Shown here: one piece after another, positions 1-8,131 of the stretch | Position numbering within the stretch: position 1 is the stretch's first letter | Layout of the letters: every line of letters begins with the position of its first letter | Assembly (NCBI GenBank): GCA_904420245.1 | Contig: CAJFUL010000030.1 | Coordinates: forward strand, 1-64,000 | DNA length: 64,000 bases | Direction of reading: 5' to 3' | Origin: Candidatus Paralachnospira avium | GTDB taxonomy: Bacteria > Bacillota > Clostridia > Lachnospirales > Lachnospiraceae | Made by a program: the position numbers and the translations under genes | Notes under the pieces: model-generated | The model's input: the letters and a program-made list of their open reading frames with translations, nothing else | What the model was told of the DNA's origin: nothing | Databases searched by the model: none

Positions 1-2
1 AC

Positions 3-593
3 ACCCATTCCCAGGTGATCCCTCCGGTGATGACCACCATCGAGGAGACCATGGATGCTTTGATGGAGCTTAAGAAGGAAGGAAAGATCCTGGCCATCGG
101 CGCGGGCAACGTCAATATGGATCATCTGCGGGAGTATGTGAAATGGGGACAGCTGGACATGATCCAGAACCAGTATTCCATGCTCCACCGGGAGATCGAG
201 GCAGAGATCGTTCCCTTCTGCATCGAGCACAACATCAGCATCCAGACCTACTCCGTGCTGGAGAAGGGCCTGCTCTCCGGCCGCTACAAGAGGGACAATG
301 TGGTTCCCAAGGGCGACATCCGGGAAGAGAGCAAGTGGTTCCTGCCGGAGAATATCGGCATCATCCTGGACATGATCGACGGATGGAAGGATCTGTGCGA
401 GAAATACGACTGCGCCCTGGCGGATCTGGCCATCGCCTGGACCAAGAAGCAGCCCGGCATCACCAACGTCCTCTGCGGCGCAAGGCGTCCTGAGCATATG
501 CTGGAGAACGCCCGCGGCGGCGAGATCGTGATCTCCGACGAGGACATCGCCCGGATGACCAAGGACATCGAGACCAAGACGGCAGATAAATAA
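3..593 (+). CDS. Aldo/keto reductase, C-terminal part (5' truncated by window edge)
   Basis: This is the C-terminal portion of an aldo/keto reductase, a soluble NAD(P)H-dependent (beta/alpha)8-barrel oxidoreductase. The reading frame is open to base 3 and enters in the middle of the barrel. The segment 'IEETMDALMELKKEGKI' followed by 'AIGAGNVN' matches the family pattern in which a helix precedes the 'GVSN'-like strand. Further on, 'QNQYSML' and 'LADLAIAWTKKQPGITNVLCGA' match the late barrel strands and the cofactor-binding region. The catalytic Asp/Tyr/Lys/His part lies outside the window, so substrate cannot be judged. The track start (GTG at 15) is internal, not a real start. A strong terminator follows directly. 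Confidence 0.85.
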   Translation, partial: THSQVIPPVMTTIEETMDALMELKKEGKILAIGAGNVNMDHLREYVKWGQLDMIQNQYSMLHREIEAEIVPFCIEHNISIQTYSVLEKGLLSGRYKRDNVVPKGDIREESKWFLPENIGIILDMIDGWKDLCEKYDCALADLAIAWTKKQPGITNVLCGARRPEHMLENARGGEIVISDEDIARMTKDIETKTADK

Positions 594-621
594 CAGAACG
601 GAAGGCAATACTATTATAAGA

Positions 622-663
622 GGCCCTGCCGCCGGAAAGTTCCGGCGGCAGGGCCTTTTGTTT
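622..663 (+). terminator. Intrinsic terminator after the aldo/keto reductase gene
   Basis: A perfect 15-bp stem (GGCCCTGCCGCCGGA / TCCGGCGGCAGGGCC) with a 4-base loop is followed by TTTTGTTT on the plus strand, 28 bases after the aldo/keto reductase stop codon. The U-tract points to plus-strand use. The stem could also slow transcription arriving from proA on the other strand, but there it lacks a good U-tract. Confidence 0.9.
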
Positions 664-714
664 ACTCTGGCGGAAGTTTGCCGCCTATGCGGCCCGCCGC
701 CCTCCTGGTATGGA

Positions 715-1968
715 TCACGGCCGTATCTGCCCGTTTCCGTATACGATATATTTGGTGGTGGTGAGGGCTAAAAGTCCCATGGGGCCTCTGGCGTGGAGCT
801 TCTGGGTGCTTATGCCGATCTCCGCCCCAAATCCGAATTCAAAGCCGTCGGTGAACCTGGTGGAGGCGTTGACATATACGGCCGCCGCATCCACCTGGTC
901 CAGGAATTTCTGGGCGTTTTCGTAATCTCTGGTGATGATGGCCTCCGAATGGCCCGTATTGTAGCGGTTGATATGGGCGATGGCTTCGTCCACGGAAGAG
1001 ACTGTCCTGGCCGACAGGATGTAGTCCAGATATTCTTTTCCCCAGTCTTCTTCTGCGGCGGGCACGGCCTCCGGCACCAGACGGCACACCGTCTCGTCTC
1101 CCCGGATCTCCACCTGCTTCTCTCTCAGGCGGGAAGATAAAGCCGGCCACAGCTTTTCCGAGATGCCCTCGTGGATCAGCAGAGATTCGCAGGCGTTGCA
1201 GACCCCGATCCGCTGAGTCTTGGCATTGAAGATGATGCGGACGGCCATATCCACATCGGCGCTTTCGTCCACATAGATGTGGCAGTTTCCTGTACCGGTC
1301 TCGATGACCGGAACGGTGCTGTTCTCCACCACGGTGCGGATCAGCCCCGCTCCGCCTCTGGGGATCAGGACGTCGATATAGCGGTCCAGCCGCATCATGG
1401 CTCTGGCCGTCTCTCTGTCGGCGCTCTCCACCAGCTGGATGGCGTCGGCCGGGAGACCGCAGCTTTCCAGCGCGTTCCGGATGCAGTCCGCGATGGCTTT
1501 ATTGGAATGGAGGGCGTCGCTCCCGCCCTTCAGGATCACGGCGTTTCCCGTCTTGAAGCAGAGGCCGAAGGCGTCGGCCGTCACGTTGGGACGGGATTCA
1601 TAGATGATGCCCACCACGCCCAGGGGCACTCGCTTCTGTCCGATCAAAAGGCCGTTGGGCCTTTTTTTCATGGAGATCACCTCTCCCACCGGATCTTCCA
1701 GGGAAGCAATCTGGCGAAGCCCCTGTGCCATGGCCCGGATCCGCTCCTCCGTTAAGAGGAGACGGTCCAGAAGCCCTCTATGCATTCCTTTTTCCCGTCC
1801 GGCTTCCATATCGGCCTCATTGGCCTTAAGGATCGCTTCTGTCTCCGCTTCCAGAGCGTCTGCCGCCGCCAGAAGGCCCCTGTCCTTCTCCGGGCTTTCC
1901 AGCTTTCCCATCTGAAAAGCGGCCGACCTGGCCCGCTCTCCCATCTGATTCAATATTTCCATGCTCAT
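715..1968 (-). CDS. proA: Glutamate-5-semialdehyde dehydrogenase (gamma-glutamyl phosphate reductase)
   Basis: ProA reduces gamma-glutamyl phosphate to glutamate-5-semialdehyde with NADPH, the second step of proline synthesis. The 417-aa length is normal. Visible family blocks are '[24 protein letters not shown]' and 'GNAVILKGG' in the cofactor domain, 'IPRGGAGLI', the catalytic cysteine in '[11 protein letters not shown]', and 'TGHSEAII' and '[19 protein letters not shown]' near the end. The start overlaps the stop of the preceding cyclo-ligase gene (ATGA). A second in-frame ATG two codons later is better spaced from the GAGGAGG ribosome site, so 1962 is an alternative start. It is the last gene of a run that also contains proB, separated from it by three unrelated genes. 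Confidence 0.96.
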   Translation of the reverse strand: MSMEILNQMGERARSAAFQMGKLESPEKDRGLLAAADALEAETEAILKANEADMEAGREKGMHRGLLDRLLLTEERIRAMAQGLRQIASLEDPVGEVISMKKRPNGLLIGQKRVPLGVVGIIYESRPNVTADAFGLCFKTGNAVILKGGSDALHSNKAIADCIRNALESCGLPADAIQLVESADRETARAMMRLDRYIDVLIPRGGAGLIRTVVENSTVPVIETGTGNCHIYVDESADVDMAVRIIFNAKTQRIGVCNACESLLIHEGISEKLWPALSSRLREKQVEIRGDETVCRLVPEAVPAAEEDWGKEYLDYILSARTVSSVDEAIAHINRYNTGHSEAIITRDYENAQKFLDQVDAAAVYVNASTRFTDGFEFGFGAEIGISTQKLHARGPMGLLALTTTKYIVYGNGQIRP

Positions 1969-2528
1969 GCCTCCTCAAGCCGGCTTATGCCTGCCTCTGT
2001 GATCAGCAGGGAGGGCCGGATGTCAAACTCCTCAAAGGGTACCTGGTCGAAGATCTGACATTCATAAGCGACCGCCGCCGTGCAAAGGTCCGGATGGGCT
2101 TCCAGATACCGGTCATAGAAACCGCCTCCGTAGCCGATGCGGTGATGCGCCCTGTCAAAGGCTACGCCCGGCATGATAAAGAGCACGCTGTCTCCTCCGG
2201 CGGGCGGGAGGCCTTCCTTTGGCTCCCGTATGCCGAAATATCCCGGCTCCAGATCTTCTTCCTTTTCGATATAGTAAAAAACCATGTCTTTTCCATGGAC
2301 CTTCGGCACCGCCGTCCGTTTCCCGTCCGCCATGGCTCTCTCCAGGATGGGCCAGGTATGTACTTCGTGGTTGTAATCCACGTAGCAGAAGACTTGACGG
2401 GCTTTTTTGTATTCCGGGAGGGACAGCAGGGATTCCAGGATCTTTCTGCTGTTTTCTGTCTCCTCCTCCGGCCGGAGGAGGGCACGGCGCTCCTTCACCA
2501 GGCGCCGGATCTCTTTTTTGGTACTCAA
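1965..2528 (-). CDS. 5-formyltetrahydrofolate cyclo-ligase
   Basis: This enzyme (MTHFS/YgfA family) converts 5-formyl-THF to 5,10-methenyl-THF using ATP and so recycles a dead-end folate. At 187 aa it has the usual length. The N-terminal '[16 protein letters not shown]' helix, '[17 protein letters not shown]', '[15 protein letters not shown]' and the C-terminal signature '[18 protein letters not shown]' are all typical. The start is a TTG overlapping the upstream stop (TTGA), preceded by GAGAGGGGA; no better ATG exists. In an acetogen with heavy C1-folate flux, folate repair is plausible housekeeping, but this gene is far from the Wood-Ljungdahl operon in the window and travels with proline genes. 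Confidence 0.93.
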   Translation of the reverse strand: MSTKKEIRRLVKERRALLRPEEETENSRKILESLLSLPEYKKARQVFCYVDYNHEVHTWPILERAMADGKRTAVPKVHGKDMVFYYIEKEEDLEPGYFGIREPKEGLPPAGGDSVLFIMPGVAFDRAHHRIGYGGGFYDRYLEAHPDLCTAAVAYECQIFDQVPFEEFDIRPSLLITEAGISRLEEA

Positions 2529-2752
2529 TGGCTTCCCCTCTCTTTCCGTTCGATGACCTGTTTCATATCTGTCACCGTCCCGTCCGGTTCCAGGATGCGG
2601 ACGTTTTTTAGATTTTCTTTGAGGTTTTTCCGGATCGCCTGGAGATAGCGGCTCCGGAGACCGGCCTGCTCGGCTTTCTCCTCCTCGGTAAGGCCCTCCG
2701 CCTTGGACTTGTGATATAGTTCGTTGATCCTTTTGATCTCCTGTTCTGTCAT
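2525..2752 (-). CDS. UPF0291/DUF896 small protein (YnzC-like)
   Basis: A 75-aa, highly charged, predicted all-helical protein. 'INELYHKSKAEGLTEEEKAEQAGLRSRYLQAIRKNLKENL' is the hallmark of the DUF896 family (B. subtilis YnzC, YneC-like), a two-helix hairpin of unclear function in Firmicutes, associated in B. subtilis with SOS-region genes. The C-terminal tail '[16 protein letters not shown]' is less conserved. It starts at ATG 2752 after a GGAGAG site and overlaps the cyclo-ligase start by 4 bases, indicating translational coupling. Confidence 0.88.
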   Translation of the reverse strand: MTEQEIKRINELYHKSKAEGLTEEEKAEQAGLRSRYLQAIRKNLKENLKNVRILEPDGTVTDMKQVIERKERGSH

Positions 2753-2761
2753 ACGCTCTCC

Positions 2762-3616
2762 TTATTTCTCCAGATAGGCCAAAAGCTCCGGATAGCGCTC
2801 CTGCATCTGGTCATATCCATGTTTATAGAATCCCTGCAGGACCTCGGTGCGGTGTTCGGTCCTGGAGATCACCGGTACCTGGGGACGGATCACGAAGATC
2901 CTTCCCTCCCGCTCCAGCCGCTCGATCAGTTCCATGGTCCTGTTGTAGACGGCCGGACGCCGGTAGATGGTCTTCAAAAGCTCCGGATACTGTTTTCCAT
3001 ATACGCGGCGGTAGATCGCGGCCGCCTTTCTGGACAGGCTCTTGCGGTACCCCTCATTTCTCGTGAGGACCACCACGGCTTTTTTGCAGCCTTCCCGGAG
3101 CAGCCTGGCAAGGGGAACAGAATCGGCCAGTCCCCCATCCAGATAAGGGGTTCCGTCAAGGTCCACCATCCTGGATACCACAGGCATGCTGGAGGAGGCC
3201 CGGCAGATGGAAAGAAGCCTGTCCTCATCCTCCCTGTCGTCCAGATACTCGGCCTTCCCCGTCAGGCAGTTGGTCACCGCCATTTCGCACCGGATGGGAG
3301 AAGCCTTGTAGACGTCAAAGTCGAAGGGAAACAGCTCCTTGGGATACTTGTAAAAGATCATATCCATATCGTAGAGCGTCCTGCTGCGCAGAAGAGCCCG
3401 GAGCCCCATATAGCTGTTCTTTTTGTTTTCCGGGATCATGCAGTCCCTGGTCCGTCCGATCTGACGGGATACATAGTCTACAGCGTTGCACGCTCCGGCG
3501 GAGACTCCGATCACATAGGGAAGATAGAGCTCCTGTTCCATCAGATAGTCCAGCACGCCTGCCGTGAACACGCCGCGGTTGGCGCCGCCTTCCAGTACCA
3601 ATCCTGTTTTTTTCAT
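2762..3616 (-). CDS. Patatin-like phospholipase family protein
   Basis: A 284-aa cytoplasmic patatin-fold hydrolase (RssA/YjjU type), expected to act on acyl esters of lipids through a Ser-Asp dyad. All three signatures are present: the oxyanion-hole loop 'GGANRGVFTAG' at residues 10-20, the nucleophile elbow 'GVSAGACNAV' near residue 40, and the 'DGGLADSVPL' block carrying the catalytic Asp in the middle of the protein. There is no signal peptide. It lies between proB and the DUF896 gene on the same strand with short spacers. The natural substrate is unknown, and the link with proline genes is probably positional only. Confidence 0.88.
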   Translation of the reverse strand: MKKTGLVLEGGANRGVFTAGVLDYLMEQELYLPYVIGVSAGACNAVDYVSRQIGRTRDCMIPENKKNSYMGLRALLRSRTLYDMDMIFYKYPKELFPFDFDVYKASPIRCEMAVTNCLTGKAEYLDDREDEDRLLSICRASSSMPVVSRMVDLDGTPYLDGGLADSVPLARLLREGCKKAVVVLTRNEGYRKSLSRKAAAIYRRVYGKQYPELLKTIYRRPAVYNRTMELIERLEREGRIFVIRPQVPVISRTEHRTEVLQGFYKHGYDQMQERYPELLAYLEK

Positions 3617-3631
3617 ATAAGGTCCGCCTTT

Positions 3632-4474
3632 CTAGTAAGCCGTCAGATACTCCATGAGATCAAAATCCTTGTTTTTGTGGGCCAGGAACAAAGTCCCCAC
3701 CTGCTCGCCGTCCAACACCCGGTAGAGATTCTCCACATCTTCCCCGTTGGTGATCACCATGTCGATGCCGGCGTCGGTGGCCATCCTGGCCGCCACGATC
3801 TTGGCCGACATGCCGCCGGTCCCCACGCTGCTCCCGGTGGTGCCCTTTCCCATCTCCCTTAAGCCGTCGGTGATCTCTTCCACCTCGGGGATAAAGGCCG
3901 CATCCGGATTTGTCCGGGGATCGTCCTCATAAAGGCCGTCGATGTCGGACAGGAGCACCAGAAGATCCGCGTGGATGACCGCCGCCACGATGGCGGAAAG
4001 ACGGTCGTTGTCTCCGAATTCGATCTCGTGGGTGGCCACCGTATCGTTTTCATTGACGATGGGGATCACGCCCATTTTCAGAAGTTCGTCAAAGGTGTTC
4101 CTGGCATTCCTCCTGGAATCCGCGTTGAGCATGGTGGTCTTGGTCATAAGGATCTGGGCCACCACCTGATTGTATTCGGAGAAGATCTTCTGATACGTCA
4201 TCATCAGCTTGGCCTGTCCCACAGCCGCCAGGGCCTGCTTCACCGGAAGCTCTTCCGGCCGTCCCAGATACCCCATGGTCTTTCGTCCCACGGCTCCCGC
4301 GCCGGAACTGACCAGCACCACCTCCATGCCCTGGTTTCTCAGGTCGCAGAGGACTCGGGCCAGCTTTTCCACCTGGTTGAAATTCAGATACCCGGTATAT
4401 TTATGTGTCAGGGAAGAAGAGCCGATCTTGACGACGATGCGGTTCTTCCCGAAAAATCGTTCTTTTCTGTCCAT
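3632..4474 (-). CDS. proB: Glutamate 5-kinase, short form without PUA domain
   Basis: ProB phosphorylates glutamate to gamma-glutamyl phosphate, the committed step of proline synthesis. The amino acid kinase fold is complete: 'IVVKIGSSSLT' at the N-terminus, 'LVSSGAGAVGRK', 'IPIVNENDTVAT', 'FGDNDRLSAIVA', 'LLVLLSDIDGLYEDDPR' and 'GTGGMSAKIVAARMA'. At 280 aa it ends after the kinase domain, so the C-terminal PUA domain of many ProB proteins is absent, as in other Firmicutes short forms. The start follows AAAGGAACC. It lies 54 bases downstream of the FAD oxidoreductase gene and leads into the patatin/DUF896/cyclo-ligase/proA run. Confidence 0.96.
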   Translation of the reverse strand: MDRKERFFGKNRIVVKIGSSSLTHKYTGYLNFNQVEKLARVLCDLRNQGMEVVLVSSGAGAVGRKTMGYLGRPEELPVKQALAAVGQAKLMMTYQKIFSEYNQVVAQILMTKTTMLNADSRRNARNTFDELLKMGVIPIVNENDTVATHEIEFGDNDRLSAIVAAVIHADLLVLLSDIDGLYEDDPRTNPDAAFIPEVEEITDGLREMGKGTTGSSVGTGGMSAKIVAARMATDAGIDMVITNGEDVENLYRVLDGEQVGTLFLAHKNKDFDLMEYLTAY

Positions 4475-4528
4475 ATGTATGGGTTCCTTTCTGGTCGCTG
4501 TATCGTATTTTCTGTCATAAGCCTGTTT

Positions 4529-6142
4529 TCAGTCCCCTTCCCATGGGGCGAACCGGCAGGCGATGGCCTCAGCCGTCCGGATCCCGTCCATGGCCGCCGA
4601 GGTGATGCCTCCCGCGTATCCGGCGCCCTCGCCGCATGGGTAGATCCCCCGGACCGCGGCCTCCATCCCTGCATCCCGCTCGATCCTCAGGGGAGAGGAG
4701 GTGCGGCTTTCCACTCCGGAGAGCACGGCGTCCGGCCGGTCAAATCCGGGGATCCGTCTGCCGCACTGGCCGATCCCCTGGATCAGAGCCTGGTTCAGAT
4801 ACTCCGGAAGGAGCTCCCGCAGGTTGGAAAGCCGGTGGCCTCCTTTCGTATCCGGAAAGACCTCCCCGTACTCCAGGCTCTCCCGTCCCGTCTTAAAATC
4901 TCCGTAGAGCTGGACGGGGATCTGTCCGCTTCCCAGGATATAGGCCCTTTTCTCCAGTTCCCTCTGGAAAGCCACTCCCGATAAGGGATGGCCGTCTCCG
5001 AAATCCTCCGGGGAGATGGTGACGATCATGGCGCTGTTGGCGTTGCGGCCGTCCCTGGCCCGGTTGCTCATCCCGTTTACCGCCGTATGGCCCGGCTCCG
5101 AGGAGGCGTTCACCACATAGCCGCCTGGACACATACAGAAGGAATAGACGCCTCTTCCGTCTGCGGCCCTGGCCGTCACCTTGTAGGGAGCCGGAGGCAG
5201 CAGCTTTCCGTAGCGGGGGCCGTACTGGTCAAGCTGGATCATCTCCTGAGGATGCTCGATGCGCAGTCCCACCGCGAAGGCCTTTGGATGCATGGAAAGC
5301 TTCCGCTCCCAGAGCATCCGAAACGTATCTCTGGCGCTGTGGCCCACTGCCAGCACCAGCCGGTCCGCCGCCAGGAAATACGGCTCGGCGCCCCGTTCCG
5401 AGAGATAGACTCCTTCCAGCCGGCCGTCCTCCACCGCCAGATCCCGCAGGCAGGTATGAAAACGGAATTCCCCTCCCATGGCCTGGATCCTGCTTCGTAT
5501 CCGCTTCAGGACTTGTTTCAGGACGTCTGTGCCGATGTGGGGCTTCTGCTCGTAAAGGATGTCCTCTCCCGCTCCCATTTCCGCGAAGATCTCCAGCACT
5601 TTCCTGCCCCGCAGGTCCGGATCCTTCACCAGAGTGTTCAACTTTCCATCGGAAAAAGTGCCGGCTCCGCCTTCTCCGAACTGGACATTGTTCTCCGGAT
5701 CCAGGATCCCGGAAGTCCAGAACCGTTCCACGGCCTGCTCCCGCTCCTCCACGGGGCCGCCCCGTTCCAGCAGGATGGGGGCATATCCGGCTCCGGCCAG
5801 CATATAGCCGCAGAAAAGTCCGGCAGGTCCTGTTCCGGCGATGACGGGGCGGTATCGGAGACGCTCTGTCCCCGGTTTCGGAAACCGGTATCCTTCCTCC
5901 CGCACTTTTTTCGCTTCCGAAGGCTTCAGCCGTTTTAAGACGGCTTCCTCACTTCCCTTTATCTTCACATCCACCTGATAGATGAAAAAGATCTGGTCTT
6001 TTTTTCTGGCGTCGATGGACCGTTTCACGATTTTCCAGGATACGATGTCTTTTTCCGCCACTTTGAGTTTTTTGCAGAGCTTTGGAAGGAGAAGCGCCTC
6101 TCCCTCTTCCGGCTTCAATTTTATCTGGGCTGCACGAATCAT
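4529..6142 (-). CDS. FAD-dependent oxidoreductase (COG2509 family)
   Basis: An uncharacterised NAD(P)/FAD-dependent dehydrogenase of about 537 aa. The start was moved from the track (6187) to ATG 6142, giving 'MIRAAQIKLKPEEGE' and a 4-base ATGA overlap with the upstream flavoprotein. An N-terminal domain of about 90 residues precedes the Rossmann motif 'VIAGTGPAGLFCGYMLA'. Also visible are 'VQFGEGGAGTFSDGKLN', 'MHPKAFAVGLRIEHPQ', 'YSFCMCPGGYVV' with a Cys pair, 'SNRARDGRNANSAM' and the closing 'YPCGEGAGYAGGITSAAMDG'. These blocks fit the COG2509 family, widespread in Clostridia and without a defined substrate. Tight overlap with an HI0933-type flavoprotein suggests they are made together. Confidence 0.87.
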   Translation of the reverse strand: MIRAAQIKLKPEEGEALLLPKLCKKLKVAEKDIVSWKIVKRSIDARKKDQIFFIYQVDVKIKGSEEAVLKRLKPSEAKKVREEGYRFPKPGTERLRYRPVIAGTGPAGLFCGYMLAGAGYAPILLERGGPVEEREQAVERFWTSGILDPENNVQFGEGGAGTFSDGKLNTLVKDPDLRGRKVLEIFAEMGAGEDILYEQKPHIGTDVLKQVLKRIRSRIQAMGGEFRFHTCLRDLAVEDGRLEGVYLSERGAEPYFLAADRLVLAVGHSARDTFRMLWERKLSMHPKAFAVGLRIEHPQEMIQLDQYGPRYGKLLPPAPYKVTARAADGRGVYSFCMCPGGYVVNASSEPGHTAVNGMSNRARDGRNANSAMIVTISPEDFGDGHPLSGVAFQRELEKRAYILGSGQIPVQLYGDFKTGRESLEYGEVFPDTKGGHRLSNLRELLPEYLNQALIQGIGQCGRRIPGFDRPDAVLSGVESRTSSPLRIERDAGMEAAVRGIYPCGEGAGYAGGITSAAMDGIRTAEAIACRFAPWEGD

Positions 6143-7353
6143 GATCTTCCCTGCTTTCCGGCCAGGAACCCGCTGGCCCAGGCCCACTGTAGATTATATC
6201 CTCCGCAGTCTCCGTCCACATCCAGGATCTCTCCGGCGAAATACAGGCCGGGGACCAGCCTGGACTCCAGGGTCCCCGGATCCACATCCGATACGTCGAT
6301 GCCTCCCGCCGTCACCTGGGCCTGGGAAAAGTCTCCCGTCCCGGTGATCTCCAGAGGAAATCTCCCGATGGCCGCCGCCAGGCTCTTAAGCTGCCTCGCC
6401 GCCAGAGACGCCGCCGGGATATGTAAGGGGATCCCCGCTTTTTTGAGGAGGGCCGCCGCCAGCTTGTCCGGGAACCAGCCTGTGAGCAGCTCCATGGCGT
6501 CCCGCCCCGGAAGGGAACGGACCCTCTCTTCCAGGATCCCCGGAAGGTCGTCCGCTCCATATTCCGGAAGGAACGAAAGCTCTGCCTGCACCGGATTTCC
6601 CTCTGCCAGAGCTCTGGAGGCGTACCGGCTCACCTGAAAGGTAGGGATCCCGGAGATGCCGCTCTCTGTGATCTGGAGCTCGCCCATGCAGCAGTGGACC
6701 TGTCCCGCTGCCCGCAGCGTGATCCTCCCCTCCGCCCGGACTCCGGCGGCTTTTTTTAGCTGGGGAGAAGTCCCCTTCAGGAAGGTGAGAGCCGGGACCG
6801 GCGTCTTCAGCCGGTGTCCCAGGGAAACGGCCAGCCCATATCCGCTCCCGTCGGAGCCGGAGACGGGAAACGCCTTTCCTCCGCAGGCCAGGATCACCGC
6901 GTCGGCGCGGAATGAACTGTCCGCGGTCTTTACCAAAAGCGCGTCTTTGCTCCGCTGGATCTTTACGGGGACCGTGTCCGTCCGGATGTCCACGCTTAAG
7001 GACGCCAGCTCTGAGAGCAGAGCCTCCCGCACGGAGGAGGCTTTCATGGACCTGGGATAGAGGTATCCGTCCCGTTCCCGGAAGGAAAGGCCCAGTCCCG
7101 CAAAAAACTCATACGTCTCCCGGAATCCGAATCCTGCGAGGACGCGGCCGGGAAACTCCGGATCGGCACAGTGATAGCAGGAAGGCTCCTGACGCCTGTT
7201 GGTGAGATTGCACCGGCCGTTCCCGGTGGACAAAAGCTTCCTCCCCAGCTGGCCTGTATGCTCCAGCAGGACCACATGGTCCCCTTCCCTGGCGGAAGAT
7301 ACCGCCGCCGCCATCCCCGCGGCGCCGCCGCCGATCACTACCGTTTCCCTCAT
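6139..7353 (-). CDS. HI0933/BaiN-RdsA family NAD(P)/FAD-dependent oxidoreductase
   Basis: A flavoprotein of about 404 aa. Start ATG 7353 (not 7413) puts the FAD-binding strand at the N-terminus: 'RETVVIGGGAAGMAAAV' then 'GRKLLSTGNGRCNLTN', both diagnostic of the HI0933 family. 'LACGGKAFPVSGSDGSGYGLA', 'TAGGIDVSDVDPGTLESR' and 'GLYFAGEILDVDGDCGGYNLQWAWASG' complete the fold. A ribosome site (AAAGGAACGGG) precedes this start. One member is called BaiN in bile-acid 7-dehydroxylating clostridia, but the family is near universal, so no bile-acid role is inferred here. It is the first gene after the promoter at 7385-7413 and overlaps the next flavoprotein by 4 bases. Confidence 0.9.
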   Translation of the reverse strand: MRETVVIGGGAAGMAAAVSSAREGDHVVLLEHTGQLGRKLLSTGNGRCNLTNRRQEPSCYHCADPEFPGRVLAGFGFRETYEFFAGLGLSFRERDGYLYPRSMKASSVREALLSELASLSVDIRTDTVPVKIQRSKDALLVKTADSSFRADAVILACGGKAFPVSGSDGSGYGLAVSLGHRLKTPVPALTFLKGTSPQLKKAAGVRAEGRITLRAAGQVHCCMGELQITESGISGIPTFQVSRYASRALAEGNPVQAELSFLPEYGADDLPGILEERVRSLPGRDAMELLTGWFPDKLAAALLKKAGIPLHIPAASLAARQLKSLAAAIGRFPLEITGTGDFSQAQVTAGGIDVSDVDPGTLESRLVPGLYFAGEILDVDGDCGGYNLQWAWASGFLAGKQGRS

Positions 7354-7384
7354 ATTCCCGTTCCTTTCCCTGTCATATGGAACC

Positions 7385-7413
7385 ATTATAATATGGGAAG
7401 GAAAAGATTGCAA
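7385..7413 (-). promoter_or_regulatory. SigA-type promoter for the flavoprotein/proBA run
   Basis: On the minus strand TTGCAA, a 17-base spacer and TATAAT lie 31 bases upstream of the HI0933-family start codon. The -10 is perfect and the -35 matches 4 of 6. Transcription could continue through the overlapping and closely spaced genes down to proA. Confidence 0.75.
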
Positions 7414-7418
7414 GGCGG

Positions 7419-8036
7419 CTAACTGGTGATGGACTCCAGATAGTCATAGAGCTCGCCCACGTCCTTCACATAATAACCGTGTTTCAGCGCCTCGATCTCG
7501 GAGGATGGAAGCTCGTCCTCCGTCAGGTACGTCTCCATATAGACGTCCCGGCGGTCGCTGTAGTAGATCTTCAGATACCCTTCCTCCAAGAGCAGGAGGA
7601 ACTGGTAGTCCTCCGGATCCACTGTTTCCGTGCTCCGGACCACCAGGCGGGAGGAAGAAAAAGAAACCAGGCTCTTATCCTCCCCGCTGTCTCTCAGGAA
7701 CTGGATCAGCTCTTCTCTGGTCAGTCCCAGATATTCTTCCGGCATGGGCAGGATCGTCTCCGTCAAAAGCCCGTCGAAGAGGTCGTAGCTCTGGGAGATA
7801 TAGAGCATCTCATCGGTGACCACCGCCGGATCGGTCTTCCCTGCCCGAAGGGCTTCCTGTTCGTCCGCGGTTTCCTCCGCCGTCTCTGTTTCCGTCTGTT
7901 CCTGCACCGTTCCGCGTTCTCCCTCCGCCAGCTGGCGCTCTTCCTCCAGATCCCGGTAGCTGAAATAGTAGACGGTCGAGAACAGGAAGAACAAGAAGCA
8001 GAAACTGACAAGATAGATTCCTATGGTTTTCTTCAT
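7419..8036 (-). CDS. Membrane-anchored protein with BofC-like C-terminal region
   Basis: A 205-aa protein starting at ATG 8036 after GGGGTG; the track's longer start is not credible because it reads back through the flippase gene in another frame. One N-terminal membrane segment ('IGIYLVSFCFLFFLFSTVYYF') is followed by an acidic, low-complexity stretch of about 45 residues ('EEERQLAEGE' onward) and a folded C-terminal region. There, 'YLGLTREELIQFLRDS', 'LLLLEEGYLKIYY' and 'HGYYVKDVGELYDYLESI' resemble the C-terminal domain of BofC, a forespore protein that restrains SpoIVB in B. subtilis. The protein would sit outside the membrane. The family match is from pattern memory only, so the sporulation role is tentative. 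Confidence 0.6.
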   Translation of the reverse strand: MKKTIGIYLVSFCFLFFLFSTVYYFSYRDLEEERQLAEGERGTVQEQTETETAEETADEQEALRAGKTDPAVVTDEMLYISQSYDLFDGLLTETILPMPEEYLGLTREELIQFLRDSGEDKSLVSFSSSRLVVRSTETVDPEDYQFLLLLEEGYLKIYYSDRRDVYMETYLTEDELPSSEIEALKHGYYVKDVGELYDYLESITS

Positions 8037-8070
8037 CGCTGTATTCACCCCATATGTCAAATTCAAACAG

Positions 8071-8097
8071 AAAGAGGACAGCTCATGCGTCCTCTTT
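8071..8097 (-). terminator. Hairpin, likely terminator after the flippase gene
   Basis: A 9-bp perfect stem (AAAGAGGAC / GTCCTCTTT) with a 9-base loop lies 35-61 bases after the flippase stop. It is followed on the minus strand by CTGTTTGAATTT, a mediocre U-tract. It separates the flippase gene from the BofC-like gene. Confidence 0.6.
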
Positions 8098-8131
8098 CTA
8101 TTATCCTCCAATTTGGGGAGATTTATACAGT

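Noticed and set aside
6139-7353. Bile-acid 7-dehydroxylation gene baiN
   Set aside because: The family label is shared by near-universal HI0933 flavoproteins and no other bai gene is in the window.
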